A stretch of 64,000 bases of DNA from Petropleomorpha daqingensis (GTDB lineage Bacteria > Actinomycetota > Actinomycetes > Mycobacteriales > Geodermatophilaceae). The stretch's first letter is position 1, and every line of letters starts with the position of its first letter. Position numbers and translations under genes: made by a program. The DNA is taken from assembly GCF_013408985.1 (NCBI RefSeq), contig NZ_JACBZT010000001.1, positions 1,674,001-1,738,000 of the forward strand, given 5' to 3'. Below are positions 42,144 through 51,864 of the stretch, piece by piece. The notes under the pieces were generated by a model. That model was not told the DNA's origin, made no database searches, and saw only the letters and a list, made by a program, of their open reading frames with translations.

Positions 42144-43298
42144 ATGAGCGACAGTCGCATGCAGCCCCTCGGCACCGGGGACCGTGGCCCAGCGGTCGCC
42201 GACGTGCAGGCCGCGCTGCGCAGCCTCGAGCTGCTGCCGGCGGGCCCGGATCACGAGGAGGCCGCGGAGGCGGCCGTCTACGACGAGGCCACCGCGCTCG
42301 CCGTGCGGCACTTCCAGCAGGTCCGCGGGTTGTCGGTCGACGGCCGGGTGGGCGAGGAGACCTACCGCGCCCTCTCCGAGGCGCGCTGGTCGCTGGGTGA
42401 CCGGCTGCTGCGCTACGACCCCGAGCGCCCCACCCGCGGCGACGACGTCACCAACCTGCAGGACCGCCTGCACGAGCTCGGCTACGACGCCGGACCGGTC
42501 GACGGCGTCTTCGGCCCGGAGACCGAGACCGGCCTGCGCACCTTCCAGCGCGACTACGGGCTCACCGCCGACGGCACCTGCGGGCCGGCCACCCTGCGCG
42601 CGCTGCGCCAGCTGGGCCGCAAGGTGGTCGGCGGCCGCCCGCAGCTGCTGCGGCAGAGCGCCTCCTTCGTCGAGAGCGGCCCGCACCTGCTGGCCCGGCG
42701 CATCGTCATCGACCCCGGGCACGGCGGCACGGAGACCGGGTTCACCTTCGGTGAGACCACCGAGGCCGACCTCGTCTTCGACATCGCCTCGCGGATCGAG
42801 GGCCGGCTGGCCGCAGCGGGTGCCACGGTCTACCTGACCCGCGGGCGGCACCAGAACCCGACGGCGGATGAGCGGACCGCGTTCGCCAACCAGGCCCGCG
42901 CCGACCTGTTCCTCTCCCTGCACGTCGACGCCCACCCCTCCGAGCACGCCCGCGGGGTGGCCAGCTACTACTACGGCACCGGCTCGGGCGCCTCGTCCAC
43001 GGGCGGCGAGCAGTTCGCCAACCTGGTCCGCCGCGAGGTGCTCGCCCGCACCGGCATGCTCGACCTGGGCTCGCACCCCAAGACGTGGGACCTGCTGCGG
43101 ATGACCCGGATGCCTGCCGTCCGGATCGACCTGGGCTACCTCTCCCACCCGGTCGACCGGCTGCTGCTGCTGGACGCCCGGCTGCGCAGCACCATCGCCC
43201 ACGGCGTCCTCGCCGCCGTCCAGCGGCTCTACCTGGCGCCCGAGGCGGACCCGCCGACCGGCACCTTCGTGCTCCCCGCGACCGGCTCGGGGGTGTGA
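42144..43298 (+). CDS. cwlM: CwlM-like N-acetylmuramoyl-L-alanine amidase-fold protein
   Basis: 384 residues without a signal peptide. Two tandem peptidoglycan-binding domains (about 10-75 and 90-150, each with a GPxVxxxQ...LG or GPET pattern) precede an Amidase_3 domain (IVIDPGHGGTETGFTFGETT; LSLHVDAHPSEHARGV). Zinc ligands His (DPGHGG), Glu (FGETTEADL) and His (LHVDAH) are visible. In mycobacteria CwlM, in this position after trxC, is a cytoplasmic regulator of MurA rather than a secreted hydrolase; the missing signal peptide here fits that. The ATG at 42144 is used. Confidence 0.9.
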   Translation: MSDSRMQPLGTGDRGPAVADVQAALRSLELLPAGPDHEEAAEAAVYDEATALAVRHFQQVRGLSVDGRVGEETYRALSEARWSLGDRLLRYDPERPTRGDDVTNLQDRLHELGYDAGPVDGVFGPETETGLRTFQRDYGLTADGTCGPATLRALRQLGRKVVGGRPQLLRQSASFVESGPHLLARRIVIDPGHGGTETGFTFGETTEADLVFDIASRIEGRLAAAGATVYLTRGRHQNPTADERTAFANQARADLFLSLHVDAHPSEHARGVASYYYGTGSGASSTGGEQFANLVRREVLARTGMLDLGSHPKTWDLLRMTRMPAVRIDLGYLSHPVDRLLLLDARLRSTIAHGVLAAVQRLYLAPEADPPTGTFVLPATGSGV

Positions 43299-43370
43299 CG
43301 GAAGGGCGATCGGGCAGATCCCCGCTCGCCCCGTCCGCCGTGTCGTGGAAAACCGCTGGGGCGCCCTCCC

Positions 43371-43376
43371 TACACT
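43371..43376 (+). promoter_or_regulatory. -10 element of the leaderless aminotransferase gene
   Basis: TACACT lies 7 nt before the GTG at 43384, which decides that start over the in-frame ATG at 43345. Confidence 0.6.
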
Positions 43377-43383
43377 CGTGAGG

Positions 43384-44814
43384 GTGGCTGTCTCCCCCGG
43401 GGGCCCGACCCCCCAAGGTCCCGGTGCGCATGCGCACGTGACGCCGCGGCATCCGCGGCTGGACCCGCTGGCGGACCGCTACGCAGCACGCACCCACGGC
43501 ATGAAGACCTCGGAGATCCGCGCGCTGTTCTCCGTGGTCAGCCGGCCCGAGGTGGTCTCCCTGGCCGGGGGCATGCCCGCCGTCACCGCCCTGCCGCTGG
43601 ACGCGGTCGGCTCGATGATCGGCGACCTCGTCTCCGGCATGGGCGCGCAGACCCTGCAGTACGGCTCCGGGCAGGGCGACCCCCGCCTGCGCGAGCGGAT
43701 CTGCGACGTCATGGCGCTGGAGGGCATCACCGACGCCAACCCCAGCGAGGTCGTCGTCACCGTCGGCTCCCAGCAGGGGCTGGACCTGGTCACCCGCGTC
43801 TTCTGCGACCCGGGCGACGTGATCCTCGCCGAGGGCCCGTCCTACGTCGGGGCGCTCGGCGTCTTCCAGGCCGCCGAGGCCCGGGTGCGGCACGTCCCCA
43901 TGGACGACGACGGCCTGATCCCCGAGGCGCTGGAGCAGGCACTGCTGGAGTGCCGCGCCAACGGCGACCGGGTGAAGTTCCTCTACACCGTGCCGAACTA
44001 CCACAACCCGGCCGGCGTCACCCTGTCCGAGCCGCGCCGGCGGGCGATCATCGACCTCGCCGACCGGTACGACCTGCTGATCATCGAGGACAACCCCTAC
44101 GGCCTGCTCGGCTTCGACCACGAGCCGCTGCCGGCGCTGCGGGCCCGCGACAGCCGGCGGGTCATCTACCTCGGCTCGTTCTCCAAGACCTTCTCCCCGG
44201 GCCTGCGGGTGGGCTGGGTGCTCGCGCCGCTCGCCGTCCGCGAGAAGCTGGTGCTGGCCACCGAGGCCCAGGTGCTCTGCCCGCCGTCGCTGACCCAGTA
44301 CGCGGTCGCCCGCTACCTGGACACCCAGCCGTGGCGCGAGCAGATCAAGCTGTTCACCGAGCTCTACCGCGAGCGCCGCGACGCCACCCTGGAGTCGCTG
44401 GACGCGCTCATGCCGGCCGGGACCACCTGGACCCGTCCGGACGGCGGCTTCTACGTCTGGCTGAAGCTGCCGCACGGTCTGGACTCGAAGCTCATGCAGC
44501 CGCGCGCGGTCAACGCGCACGTCGCCTACGTGCCCGGCATCGGCTTCTACGCCGACGGGAACGGCCGCGAGTACATGCGGCTGTCGTACTGCTACCCCGA
44601 GCCGGACCAGATCCGCGAGGGCGTGCGCCGGCTGGCCCGCGTCATCGAGGCGGAGCTGGACCTGCACCGCACCTTCGACAAGGTGGACACGGGGCAGTTC
44701 CGCGCCGTTGAGCACGGTGGGTCGGGTGGGGGACAGCCCTTCGGACCCCAGGTGCCCGACGTCGAGCCGTTCGTCGGCCCCGCCAACAGCGACCGATTCG
44801 AGGACCGCCGGTGA
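43384..44814 (+). CDS. PLP-dependent aminotransferase (fold type I)
   Basis: 476 residues. The catalytic Lys lies in YLGSFSKTFSPGLRVGW; the cofactor Tyr and Asn-Pro region is YTVPNYHNPAGVTLS. The sequence type is that of multi-substrate aminotransferases related to LysN/KAT-like enzymes and MocR catalytic domains, without a GntR DNA-binding domain. The exact substrate is not determinable. A C-terminal extension of about 50 residues follows the fold. The gene overlaps the next one as GTGA. Confidence 0.88.
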   Translation: MAVSPGGPTPQGPGAHAHVTPRHPRLDPLADRYAARTHGMKTSEIRALFSVVSRPEVVSLAGGMPAVTALPLDAVGSMIGDLVSGMGAQTLQYGSGQGDPRLRERICDVMALEGITDANPSEVVVTVGSQQGLDLVTRVFCDPGDVILAEGPSYVGALGVFQAAEARVRHVPMDDDGLIPEALEQALLECRANGDRVKFLYTVPNYHNPAGVTLSEPRRRAIIDLADRYDLLIIEDNPYGLLGFDHEPLPALRARDSRRVIYLGSFSKTFSPGLRVGWVLAPLAVREKLVLATEAQVLCPPSLTQYAVARYLDTQPWREQIKLFTELYRERRDATLESLDALMPAGTTWTRPDGGFYVWLKLPHGLDSKLMQPRAVNAHVAYVPGIGFYADGNGREYMRLSYCYPEPDQIREGVRRLARVIEAELDLHRTFDKVDTGQFRAVEHGGSGGGQPFGPQVPDVEPFVGPANSDRFEDRR

Positions 44815-45806
44815 CCGAGCCCGCAGCAGCACCCGTCGAGGCAGCAGGGGAGCGACCGCACGCGCTGCGGGCCGTCGTCCTGGCCGGTGGGCTGACCTTC
44901 GAACGGGAGGTCAGCCTCTCCTCGGGCACCCAGGTGGTCGAGGAGCTGACCCGGCACGGCCTGGAGGCCGAGCTGCGCGACGCCGACGCCGAGCTGCTGC
45001 CGGGCCTGGCCGCCGCCCCCGCCGACGCGGTGTTCATCGCGCTGCACGGCGCGACCGGCGAGGACGGGTCGCTGCGCGCGGTGCTCGACCTGGCCGGGGT
45101 TCCGTACGTGGGGTCGCCGGCGGCGGCCTGCCGGCTGGCGTGGGACAAGCCCGCGGCCAAGTCGGTCGTGCGGGGCGCCGGAGCGGCGACGCCGGACTGG
45201 GTGGCCCTGCCGCACAGCACCTTCCGCGAGCTGGGCGCCGGCGCCGTGCTCGACCTGATCGTGGCCCGGCTCGGGCTGCCGCTGATGGTCAAGCCCGCCT
45301 CCGGCGGCTCCTCGCTGGGCGTGCAGAAGGTCAGCCGGGTCGAGGACCTGCCCGCGGCGATGGTCAGCTGCTTCGCCTACGGCGACACCGTGATGGTCGA
45401 GCGCTACGTCGAGGGCGTGGAGCTGGCGCTGTCGGTGGTCGACCTGGGGGAGGGGCCCGAGGCGCTGCCGGCGGTCGAGATCGTCCCGGAGTCCGGCGTC
45501 TTCGACTACACCGCGCGGTACACGCCGGGCCTCACCGAGTACCACACCCCGGCCCGGGTGCCCGAGGACGTCGCCGTCCGGGCGGCCGCGCTCGCCGTGC
45601 TGGTGCACGAGGAGCTCGGGCTCACCGACCTGTCGCGGACCGACGCGATCGTCTCGCCGGACGGCGAGGTCCACTTCCTCGAGGTGAACGTCTCCCCGGG
45701 GCTGACCGAGACGTCGATGTTCCCGATGGCCGTCGAGGCCGCGGGCTACGACCTCGGCGAGGTCCTGGGCAAGCTGCTCGCCCGAAGGGCCGGCTCAGCC
45801 CGCTGA
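44811..45806 (+). CDS. D-alanine-D-alanine ligase-like ATP-grasp enzyme
   Basis: 331 residues. The family opening VVLAGGLTFEREVSLSSG, ATP-grasp lysine MVKPASGGSSLGVQ and metal/product site LEVNVSPGLTETSMFP match Ddl proteins, which join two D-alanines for cell-wall precursors. It is translationally coupled to the aminotransferase (GTGA overlap); the pair might serve a dedicated D-amino-acid product, but that is speculative. A separate canonical ddl may exist elsewhere. Confidence 0.85.
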   Translation: MTEPAAAPVEAAGERPHALRAVVLAGGLTFEREVSLSSGTQVVEELTRHGLEAELRDADAELLPGLAAAPADAVFIALHGATGEDGSLRAVLDLAGVPYVGSPAAACRLAWDKPAAKSVVRGAGAATPDWVALPHSTFRELGAGAVLDLIVARLGLPLMVKPASGGSSLGVQKVSRVEDLPAAMVSCFAYGDTVMVERYVEGVELALSVVDLGEGPEALPAVEIVPESGVFDYTARYTPGLTEYHTPARVPEDVAVRAAALAVLVHEELGLTDLSRTDAIVSPDGEVHFLEVNVSPGLTETSMFPMAVEAAGYDLGEVLGKLLARRAGSAR

Positions 45807-45826
45807 ATTACGTCCGTGACGTTTTG

Positions 45827-45865
45827 CCGGACCGATCCTCGGGCGCCGCTCAGGAGTCGGTCCGG
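45827..45865. terminator. Terminator between convergent ddl-like gene and parB
   Basis: A 9-bp stem CCGGACCGA / TCGGTCCGG is extended by TCCT/AGGA with a bulge. It overlaps the end of parB. Confidence 0.7.
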
Positions 45866-46860
45866 CGCCCGGTGATGTCCGGAGCCATGAGGCCGACGAT
45901 GCGCTGCAGGTCGTCGACCGAGCCGAACTCGACGACGATGCGGCCCTTGGCCCGGCCGATCTGCACCTGCACCTTGGTCTCGAAGACGTCGGACAGCCGC
46001 TGCCCGAGGTCCTCGACCCCGGGCGCGCTGATCCGCCGGGTGCGGCGCTTGGCGGTCGGCTCCTCGGCGGCGGCGATCGCCACCGCCTCCTCGGTGGCCC
46101 GCACCGACATGCCCTCGGCCACGATGCGGGTGGCCAGCGCGTCCATCGCCTCGTTGGACGGCAGCCCGAGCAGGGCGCGGGCGTGCCCGGCCGACAGCAC
46201 GCCGGCCGCGACCCGGGTCTGCACCTTCACCGGCAGCTTCATCAGCCGGATCGTGTTGGTCACCTGGGAGCGGCTGCGGCCGATCCGGCTGGCCAGCTCC
46301 TCGTGGGTGGCGCCGAACTCCTCGAGCAGCTGCTGGTAGGCCGCGGCCTCCTCCAGCGGGTTGAGCTGCACCCGGTGGATGTTCTCCAGCAGCGCGTCGC
46401 GCAGCAGGGCGTCGTCCGTGGTGTCCCGGACGATCGCCGGGACGCTCTCCAGGTTCGCCGCCTTGGCCGCCCGCAGCCGGCGCTCGCCCATGATGAGCTC
46501 GTAGCCGCCTTCGGGCCGCTCCCGGACGACGATCGGCTGCAGCAGGCCGAACTCCCGCACGGAGTGGGTGAGCTCGTCGAGCGCCTCGTCGTCGAAGACC
46601 TGCCGCGGCTGCTTCGGGTTGGGGACGACGTCGTCGACGGCCACCTCGCGCAGCTGCGCGCCCGGGACACCGACGGTCTCCTCGGCGACCGGCACCGGCC
46701 GCACGGGGCTGACCGGAGCACCGGCCGGAGCCGCGGCCCCGGCCGGTGCGGCGTCCGGGACGACGGTCGGCCGCTCGACGGCCGGCTCCTCCGGCGCCGG
46801 GGGAGGCGCGGTGGGGATCAGGGCCGCCAGGCCGCGGCCGAGTCCGCCACGCTTGGTCAT
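45850..46860 (-). CDS. parB: Chromosome partitioning protein ParB
   Basis: 336 residues. A Pro/Ala-rich N-terminus, then CTP-binding/dimerisation motif [12 protein letters not shown], a helix-turn-helix for parS ([20 protein letters not shown]) and a C-terminal dimerisation domain. ParB loads on parS as a CTP-dependent clamp and organises the origin region. The ATG at 46860 overlaps the parA stop as ATGA. Five strong parS copies are found in this window. Confidence 0.97.
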   Translation of the reverse strand: MTKRGGLGRGLAALIPTAPPPAPEEPAVERPTVVPDAAPAGAAAPAGAPVSPVRPVPVAEETVGVPGAQLREVAVDDVVPNPKQPRQVFDDEALDELTHSVREFGLLQPIVVRERPEGGYELIMGERRLRAAKAANLESVPAIVRDTTDDALLRDALLENIHRVQLNPLEEAAAYQQLLEEFGATHEELASRIGRSRSQVTNTIRLMKLPVKVQTRVAAGVLSAGHARALLGLPSNEAMDALATRIVAEGMSVRATEEAVAIAAAEEPTAKRRTRRISAPGVEDLGQRLSDVFETKVQVQIGRAKGRIVVEFGSVDDLQRIVGLMAPDITGRRTDS

Positions 46861-47891
46861 CGGTTCTCCGTCGAGGAATCGGTGGATGCGCTGAGATCGC
46901 CGTACGACGGCGGGGCGACGCCGGCCGGCGCCTTGCCCGGTTCGAGCGGCGGGAGGGCGGCACCGCGCTCGGCGAGCTCGCGAGCCGCCTCCACGTAACT
47001 GGTGGAGCCGCGCGATCCCGGGTCGTAGGTCAGCACCGACTGGCCGTAGCCGGGCGCCTCGGACACCCGCACGTTGCGGGGGATGACCGCGTGCAGCACC
47101 AGGTCGCCGAAGTGGTTGCGGACCTCCTCGGCCACCTGGTCGGCGAGCTTGGTCCGGCCGTCGTACATCGTCAGCAGGATGGTCCGGACGGCGATGCCCG
47201 GGTTCAGGTGCGCGCGGACCAGATCGATGTTGTTGAGCAGCTGCCCGAGACCCTCCAGCGCGTAGTACTCGCACTGGATGGGGATGAGCACCTCGTCGCC
47301 GGCCACGAGGGCGTTGAGGGTGAGCAGACCCAGGGACGGCGGGCAGTCGATGAGCACGTACTGCGGCCGCCGCTCCTCCGGCAGGGAGTGCACGTAGGCC
47401 TCGATGGCGCGGCGCAGCCGGTACTCGCGGGCGACCACGGAGACCAGCTCGATCTCGGCGCCGGCCAGGTCGATGGTGGCCGGGACGCAGGTGAGCAGCG
47501 GGCTCGCCGTCGTCGCGTGGGTGACCGCCGACAGGGGGCTGTCCCCGACCAGGGTGTCGTAGACCGACGGCGTCCCGACGGTGTGCTCGACCCCGAGCGC
47601 CGTGCTCGTGTTCCCCTGCGGGTCGAGGTCGATCACCAGCGTCCGCAGGCCGTAGAGCGCGAGCGCGACCCCCAGGTTCACCGCGGACGTGGTCTTGCCG
47701 ACGCCGCCCTTCTGGTTGGCGATCGTGATCACGCGCAGCCGCGACGGCGCGGGGAACGGGTCCTGGTCGGCGGCGTGCAGGACGCGGGTGGCGCGCAGGG
47801 CCTCCATTGCGATGGGACTGTCGAAGTCCCCCGGTGCGCCCTGGTCAGCGGCGGCCAGACTGCTCCGCAACCGCTCGCCCGGGTCGGTCAT
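46857..47891 (-). CDS. parA: Chromosome partitioning ATPase ParA
   Basis: 344 residues. An N-terminal extension of about 55 residues precedes the deviant Walker [15 protein letters not shown], then [13 protein letters not shown] (A') and [13 protein letters not shown] (Walker B). It forms the nucleoid-bound ATP gradient that moves ParB-parS complexes. The ATG at 47891 has GGGGGAAGGA upstream. Two parS sites lie in the 96-bp gap to rsmG. Confidence 0.97.
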   Translation of the reverse strand: MTDPGERLRSSLAAADQGAPGDFDSPIAMEALRATRVLHAADQDPFPAPSRLRVITIANQKGGVGKTTSAVNLGVALALYGLRTLVIDLDPQGNTSTALGVEHTVGTPSVYDTLVGDSPLSAVTHATTASPLLTCVPATIDLAGAEIELVSVVAREYRLRRAIEAYVHSLPEERRPQYVLIDCPPSLGLLTLNALVAGDEVLIPIQCEYYALEGLGQLLNNIDLVRAHLNPGIAVRTILLTMYDGRTKLADQVAEEVRNHFGDLVLHAVIPRNVRVSEAPGYGQSVLTYDPGSRGSTSYVEAARELAERGAALPPLEPGKAPAGVAPPSYGDLSASTDSSTENR

Positions 47892-47922
47892 CGCGGTCCT
47901 TCCCCCTCGTTTCCCGCAACCC

Positions 47923-47936
47923 GTTTCACGTGGAAC
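47923..47936. other. parS site (T variant)
   Basis: GTTTCACGTGGAAC, the form known from mycobacteria, 31 bp upstream of the parA start. Confidence 0.85.
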
Positions 47937-47956
47937 GGGTCGGGCACTTCTCATCG

Positions 47957-47970
47957 GTTCCACGTGGAAC
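47957..47970. other. parS site
   Basis: GTTCCACGTGGAAC, 34 bp from its neighbour (about three helical turns), between parA and rsmG. Confidence 0.87.
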
Positions 47971-47987
47971 AGCGGACGGTGTCGCCG

Positions 47988-48641
47988 TCAGCGTTCCGCG
48001 CGGGTCATCACCACCACGGTAGTGGCAGCCTCTCCGAGCGCGGCGCCGACAGCCCGTGCACGGATCTCGCGCATGCCTGCCGCCTCGAGTTCGGGCACGA
48101 GCGCCGGCAGTTCCGCCACGGCCCGCGCGCCGACGAGGGCGACCAGTTGGGCCCCCGGGCGGAGCAGTCCGCGGCACCAGGCGACGAGCCGGGGGAGCGC
48201 GGCCACCGCCCGGGCGGTGACGACGTCCACCTGGCCCACCGCGGCGCCCACCGAGCGGTCCTCGGCCCGGCCGCGGACCACGCGCCAGGGCGCGCCGAGC
48301 TCGGCGACGGCCTCCTCGAGGAACTCCACGCGCCGGGCCATCGGCTCGACGAGGGATAGAGAGATGTCGGGACGGGCCAACCCGAGGGGGATGCCGGGCA
48401 GGCCGGCCCCGCTGCCCACGTCGACCACGCGGGCGCCGTCGGGGACGGCCTCGGCCACCGCCGCGCTGTTGAGCACGTGCCGCTCCCACAGCCGGGAGAC
48501 CTCGCGCGGCCCGATCAGGCCCCGGGTGACGCCGTCCGAGGCGAGGCGGGCGACGTAGCGCTCCGCCTGCGGGAGGGCGTCGCCGAAGACGGCGCGGGCG
48601 ACGTCCGGCGCAGGCGGAACGGATTCGTCCGGAAGCCTCAC
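47988..48641 (-). CDS. rsmG: 16S rRNA (guanine-N7)-methyltransferase RsmG
   Basis: 217 residues. SAM motif VVDVGSGAGLPGIPLGLARP. It methylates G527 of 16S rRNA in the ribosome decoding region. The GTG at 48641 overlaps the jag stop as GTGA. Usual gidB position beside parA. Confidence 0.95.
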   Translation of the reverse strand: MRLPDESVPPAPDVARAVFGDALPQAERYVARLASDGVTRGLIGPREVSRLWERHVLNSAAVAEAVPDGARVVDVGSGAGLPGIPLGLARPDISLSLVEPMARRVEFLEEAVAELGAPWRVVRGRAEDRSVGAAVGQVDVVTARAVAALPRLVAWCRGLLRPGAQLVALVGARAVAELPALVPELEAAGMREIRARAVGAALGEAATTVVVMTRAER

Positions 48642-49273
48642 GCCTCGGGGAGGATGACCACGCGACGGTTGGGCTCCTCGCCCTCCGACTCGCTGCGCAC
48701 GCCGCTCACCGCGGCGATGACGTCGTGCACGACCTTGCGCTCGAACGGGTTCATCGGCGTGAGGCGCTCGGGCTGGCGGCTCTGCGCCACCCGGCGTGCC
48801 GCCTCACCGGCGAGCGAGGAGAGGTCCGCCCGCCGCTTGGCCCGGAAGCCGCCGACGTCGAGCATCAGCCGGCTGCGCACTCCGGTGGACTGGGCCACCG
48901 CGAGCCGGGTCAGCTCCTGCAGGGCCTCGAGGACCTGGCCCTCCTGGCCGATGAGGTCGTCGAGCTGGCCGCCGACGATCGCCACCGAGGCCCGGTCGCC
49001 CTCGACGTCCAGGTCGATGTCGCCGTCGACGTCGAGGATGTCGAGCAGCCGCTCGAGGTAGTCCCCGGCGACGTCGCCCTCACGGACCAGCAGGTCGTCG
49101 GAGCCGCCGTCCCGGTCGGTGCCCCGGCCGGTGTCGTCGCCCGCGTCGTCTTCGCTGTCGTTCTCGTCGTCGCTCACGTCGTCGACGAGCGCGTCGTCGC
49201 TGTCGTCGTCGGTGTCCGGCAGGTCCGGGGCGGCCTCGGGCTCAACGGTCGCGGGCTGCTGCGGAGCGCTCAC
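48638..49273 (-). CDS. jag: Jag/SpoIIIJ-associated RNA-binding protein (KhpB)
   Basis: 211 residues. A strongly acidic N-terminus (many Asp/Glu from about 20-60), a KH-like domain (DRASVAIVGGQLDDLIGQEG) and a C-terminal R3H domain (NPFERKVVHDVIAA, ending EEPNRRVVILPEA). It binds RNA and is linked to cell-wall and division control in other bacteria. The GTG at 49273 has GAGGAGGA upstream. Confidence 0.94.
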   Translation of the reverse strand: MSAPQQPATVEPEAAPDLPDTDDDSDDALVDDVSDDENDSEDDAGDDTGRGTDRDGGSDDLLVREGDVAGDYLERLLDILDVDGDIDLDVEGDRASVAIVGGQLDDLIGQEGQVLEALQELTRLAVAQSTGVRSRLMLDVGGFRAKRRADLSSLAGEAARRVAQSRQPERLTPMNPFERKVVHDVIAAVSGVRSESEGEEPNRRVVILPEA

Positions 49274-49354
49274 GGGAATCCTCCTCGTCGGTGCGGGTGG
49301 TCGATGGCCGGTCGGCGCCGGCAGGGGCGTCCCGGGACGGACGCGGGGCGCCGG

Positions 49355-50428
49355 TCAGCGGCGCTTGCGTTTGGGCTTGCCCGGTGGGCGTGCACCCGGT
49401 GCCGGCGCGGTCGAGCCGTTCGGCGACGCGCCGTTGCCCTGGGTGCGGTCGGACTCGGTGGGCGCCACCGGGGAGGTGGCGCCGTCCGAACCGGTGGTGG
49501 GCTCGGCATCCGCAGCGGGAGCCGCGGTCGGGAGCACCGGGCGGCCGCCCTTGCCGCGCACCGGCTTCGCGCCGGGCTTGGGGGCGAGCGCCTTGGGGTC
49601 GATGGCCGCCTTCTCGGCGGCGGCGGCGGCCAGCGCGGCCGGCGATCCGGGCGGCGGGGGCAGCTTCTTGAGGATGTAGAACTGCTGGCCCAGGGTCCAC
49701 AGGTTGTTGGTGAACCAGTAGAGCAGGACGCCGATCGGGAACAGCGAGCCCGAGACGAGCAGGCCCAGCGGCATGCCGTAGAGCATCAGCTTCTGCACCA
49801 TGGCGGCCTGGCCCTCGACCGGGCCCGATCGCTTCATGATCTGCCGCTGCGTGTAGTAGCTGGTCAGGACCATGACGATGATCAGGACGATGCAGACCGT
49901 CGTGATGCCGGCCTGCGTGACGCCCGGGATGGCGAGGATCGAGCTCTTCTTCGGCTCCTGCATCGTCAGCGACGCCGAGATCGGCGCGACGCCGAACAGC
50001 TTGGCCGTGGCGGCCTGCTGGGTCAGCTCGTAGGACCAGCCGTACAGACCCGCGGCGCCCGGCTTGAGCCGGCGCAGCACGTGGAACAGCGAGATGAAGA
50101 CCGGGATCTGCGGCAGGATCGGCAGGCAGCCGGCCAGCGGGTTGACGCCGCGCTCCTTCTGCAGCGCCATGACCGCCTGGCTGAAGCCCTGCCGGTCGCT
50201 GCCGTACTGCTTGCGCAGCTTCTGGATCTCCGGCTGGATCTCCTGCATCGCCCGCTGCGACTTCACCTGGCGGATGAACAGGCGGAACAGCAGCAGCCGG
50301 ATCGTGACGACCAGGAACATGATCGACAGGGCCCAGGTGATGCCGCCGGCCGGATCCAGGAACGTGGAGAACAGGGCGTGCCACTGCTCCAGCACCCAGG
50401 AGATGGCGGTGTACAGCCAGTCAAGCAA
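49355..50428 (-). CDS. yidC: Membrane protein insertase YidC
   Basis: 357 residues without the periplasmic P1 domain, as usual in Gram-positives. About five TM helices, with the family core [19 protein letters not shown] and the hydrophilic-groove Arg in TM1 ([13 protein letters not shown]). A basic C-terminal tail ([10 protein letters not shown]) likely binds ribosomes. The start is TTG at 50428, supported by AGGAG 10 nt upstream; it overlaps yidD by 8 nt. Confidence 0.96.
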   Translation of the reverse strand: MLDWLYTAISWVLEQWHALFSTFLDPAGGITWALSIMFLVVTIRLLLFRLFIRQVKSQRAMQEIQPEIQKLRKQYGSDRQGFSQAVMALQKERGVNPLAGCLPILPQIPVFISLFHVLRRLKPGAAGLYGWSYELTQQAATAKLFGVAPISASLTMQEPKKSSILAIPGVTQAGITTVCIVLIIVMVLTSYYTQRQIMKRSGPVEGQAAMVQKLMLYGMPLGLLVSGSLFPIGVLLYWFTNNLWTLGQQFYILKKLPPPPGSPAALAAAAAEKAAIDPKALAPKPGAKPVRGKGGRPVLPTAAPAADAEPTTGSDGATSPVAPTESDRTQGNGASPNGSTAPAPGARPPGKPKRKRR

Positions 50429-50732
50429 CGGCGGACTCCTCCGACGGGGCCCGGCGGGCCGGCGGGGTGGCGAGATCGGACGCCGCTGTGGACGACGTGT
50501 GGCCCGCCCCAGCGGTTCCTGACCCGGGAACGAGGTCGACCCCGCCGGGGTGCCAGGGGGCGCACTTGGCCAGCCGGCGCAGCGCCAGCCAGCTGCCGCG
50601 CGCGGCGCCGTGCAGCTCGATCGCCTCGAGCGCGTAGGCGCTGCAGGACGGGTAGAACCGGCACCGCGGCGGGAAGGCAGGGCTGATCGCCCGCTGGTAG
50701 AAGCGGACGACGGCCAGCAGGGCGGTCCTCAC
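50421..50732 (-). CDS. yidD: Membrane protein insertion efficiency factor YidD
   Basis: 103 residues with the conserved Cys-rich core [20 protein letters not shown] and [14 protein letters not shown] small inner-membrane-associated helper of YidC. The GTG at 50732 overlaps the end of rnpA by 4 bp, and its stop overlaps the yidC start. The C-terminal ~30 residues are low-complexity and variable. Confidence 0.95.
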   Translation of the reverse strand: MRTALLAVVRFYQRAISPAFPPRCRFYPSCSAYALEAIELHGAARGSWLALRRLAKCAPWHPGGVDLVPGSGTAGAGHTSSTAASDLATPPARRAPSEESAVA

Positions 50733-51097
50733 CGGACCTGCTCCCCGAGGACGCGGTCGAGCCCGGAGGCCAGATCCCGGCGCAGCCGCTCGGAGGTCGC
50801 CTCGGCCGCCTCGGGGCGGGCACGGACGACGAGGTCGGCGGTCGGGGGCAGGCGGTGCAGCTCGCCGAGGACGACGGCACGCAGCCGCCGGGTCACCCGG
50901 TGGCGGACCACGGAGTTGCCCACGGTGCGGCCGACGACGAAGCCCGCGCGCGGACCGGCGGCGGCTACCCCACCGGGAGCGGCGGGGCGCTGGGGAAGGT
51001 AGTGGAGCACCATGGTCGACCGCCCGACGCGTCGCCCCGACCGGACGACCGCGGTGAACTCCGGACGCCGGCGCAGGCGGGCCTGCGCGGGCAACAC
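50729..51097 (-). CDS. rnpA: Ribonuclease P protein component
   Basis: 122 residues. The RNR motif region is [20 protein letters not shown], preceded by [19 protein letters not shown]. It binds the RNase P RNA for tRNA 5' maturation. The GTG at 51097 lies 1 bp after the rpmH stop. Confidence 0.96.
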   Translation of the reverse strand: MLPAQARLRRRPEFTAVVRSGRRVGRSTMVLHYLPQRPAAPGGVAAAGPRAGFVVGRTVGNSVVRHRVTRRLRAVVLGELHRLPPTADLVVRARPEAAEATSERLRRDLASGLDRVLGEQVR

Positions 51098-51098
51098 C

Positions 51099-51236
51099 TC
51101 AGGCGGAGAGCTTCTCGCGACCCTTGCGCCGGCGACCGGCGATGATCGCCCGACCGGCGCGGGTGCGCATCCGCAGCCGGAAGCCGTGGGTCTTGGACCG
51201 GCGACGGTTGTTCGGCTGGAACGTGCGCTTGCTCAC
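51099..51236 (-). CDS. rpmH: Ribosomal protein bL34
   Basis: 45 residues, full length for bL34: begins [19 protein letters not shown] and ends GREKLSA. The GTG at 51236 has AGGAG eight nt upstream. First gene of the rpmH-rnpA-yidD-yidC-jag-rsmG-parA-parB run; a -10-like TATGCT lies about 155 nt upstream. Confidence 0.97.
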   Translation of the reverse strand: MSKRTFQPNNRRRSKTHGFRLRMRTRAGRAIIAGRRRKGREKLSA

Positions 51237-51390
51237 GAGGTACTCCTACTGCAACGACATCGGCGGGGGCGTGCCCGCCGGCCGACGGGCACGCTCGGGG
51301 GAGACCCCCGGAAGCTGGTTTCCCCACGACGGCGACCGGTGGGCAGGGCAGACCCTGCGCCGAACCGCGGCGCCATCGCAGACTCCGACC

Positions 51391-51396
51391 AGCATA
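51391..51396 (-). promoter_or_regulatory. Candidate rpmH -10 element
   Basis: Minus-strand TATGCT, about 155 nt upstream of rpmH. No convincing -35 was found. Confidence 0.3.
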
Positions 51397-51537
51397 GCCG
51401 AGGATCGACCGCTGCCGGGCACCGCCCGGGGAGCCGACGTTCCAGGCTGCACGACGCCCTCGCCAACCGCACCCAGGCACGCCGTGGCGACAGCGGCGTG
51501 AACTCGCGCCGACGCGCCGAAGAACGTCCGGCGATCG

Positions 51538-51567
51538 TTGCCGGGCTGTGGATGAGGCTGTTAGCGT
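51538..51567 (+). promoter_or_regulatory. Candidate dnaA promoter
   Basis: TTGCCG (51538-51543) and TAGCGT (51562-51567) are separated by 18 nt. The leader would be about 290 nt and include two DnaA boxes. Confidence 0.45.
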
Positions 51568-51742
51568 CGCCGTCGCTCCGCGTCGGGTCGTAGCGGCCCG
51601 GCACCGGGGCGGACCCGTCGGTCCGACCGGCGTGGCCGTTCCCCCGTCCGTTGCCACACAGGGCCCTGACCAGCGCCGATATCGTCCTCCAGGACCGCGA
51701 CCGCGGTCCCCGGTGGACGACGGGCGTCGATCGTGCACACCC

Positions 51743-51751
51743 TGTGGACAG
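51743..51751 (-). promoter_or_regulatory. DnaA box in the dnaA leader
   Basis: TGTGGACAG is the reverse complement of CTGTCCACA, which fits the actinobacterial YYRTCCACA consensus. Confidence 0.6.
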
Positions 51752-51774
51752 CGATGTGGACCCCGTGTGTTCGG

Positions 51775-51783
51775 GTATCCACA
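51775..51783 (+). promoter_or_regulatory. DnaA-box-like site in the dnaA leader
   Basis: GTATCCACA differs from TTATCCACA at the first base. Confidence 0.5.
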
Positions 51784-51864
51784 GGCCGGGCGCAGGCGGA
51801 CGCGCACCGCGGGGGACGACCGGGCTCGGCCCGGAGAACACGGGCAATGGGGAGGACGACGGGC

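Larger units (their letters stand above)
51237..51864. other. rpmH-dnaA intergenic region
   Basis: A 628-bp gap between divergent genes with no supportable coding sequence. It contains a CGGGGG/CCCCCG hairpin (51296-51310), a TATGCT -10 candidate for rpmH (51391-51396), a candidate dnaA promoter (51538-51567) and two DnaA-box-like sequences (51743 and 51775). Confidence 0.7.

Noticed and set aside
51733-51864. Longer DnaA N-terminus starting at 51733
   Set aside because: The extra 44 codons cover DnaA boxes and the leader; GGGGAGGA directly precedes ATG 51865 and the family N-terminus starts there.
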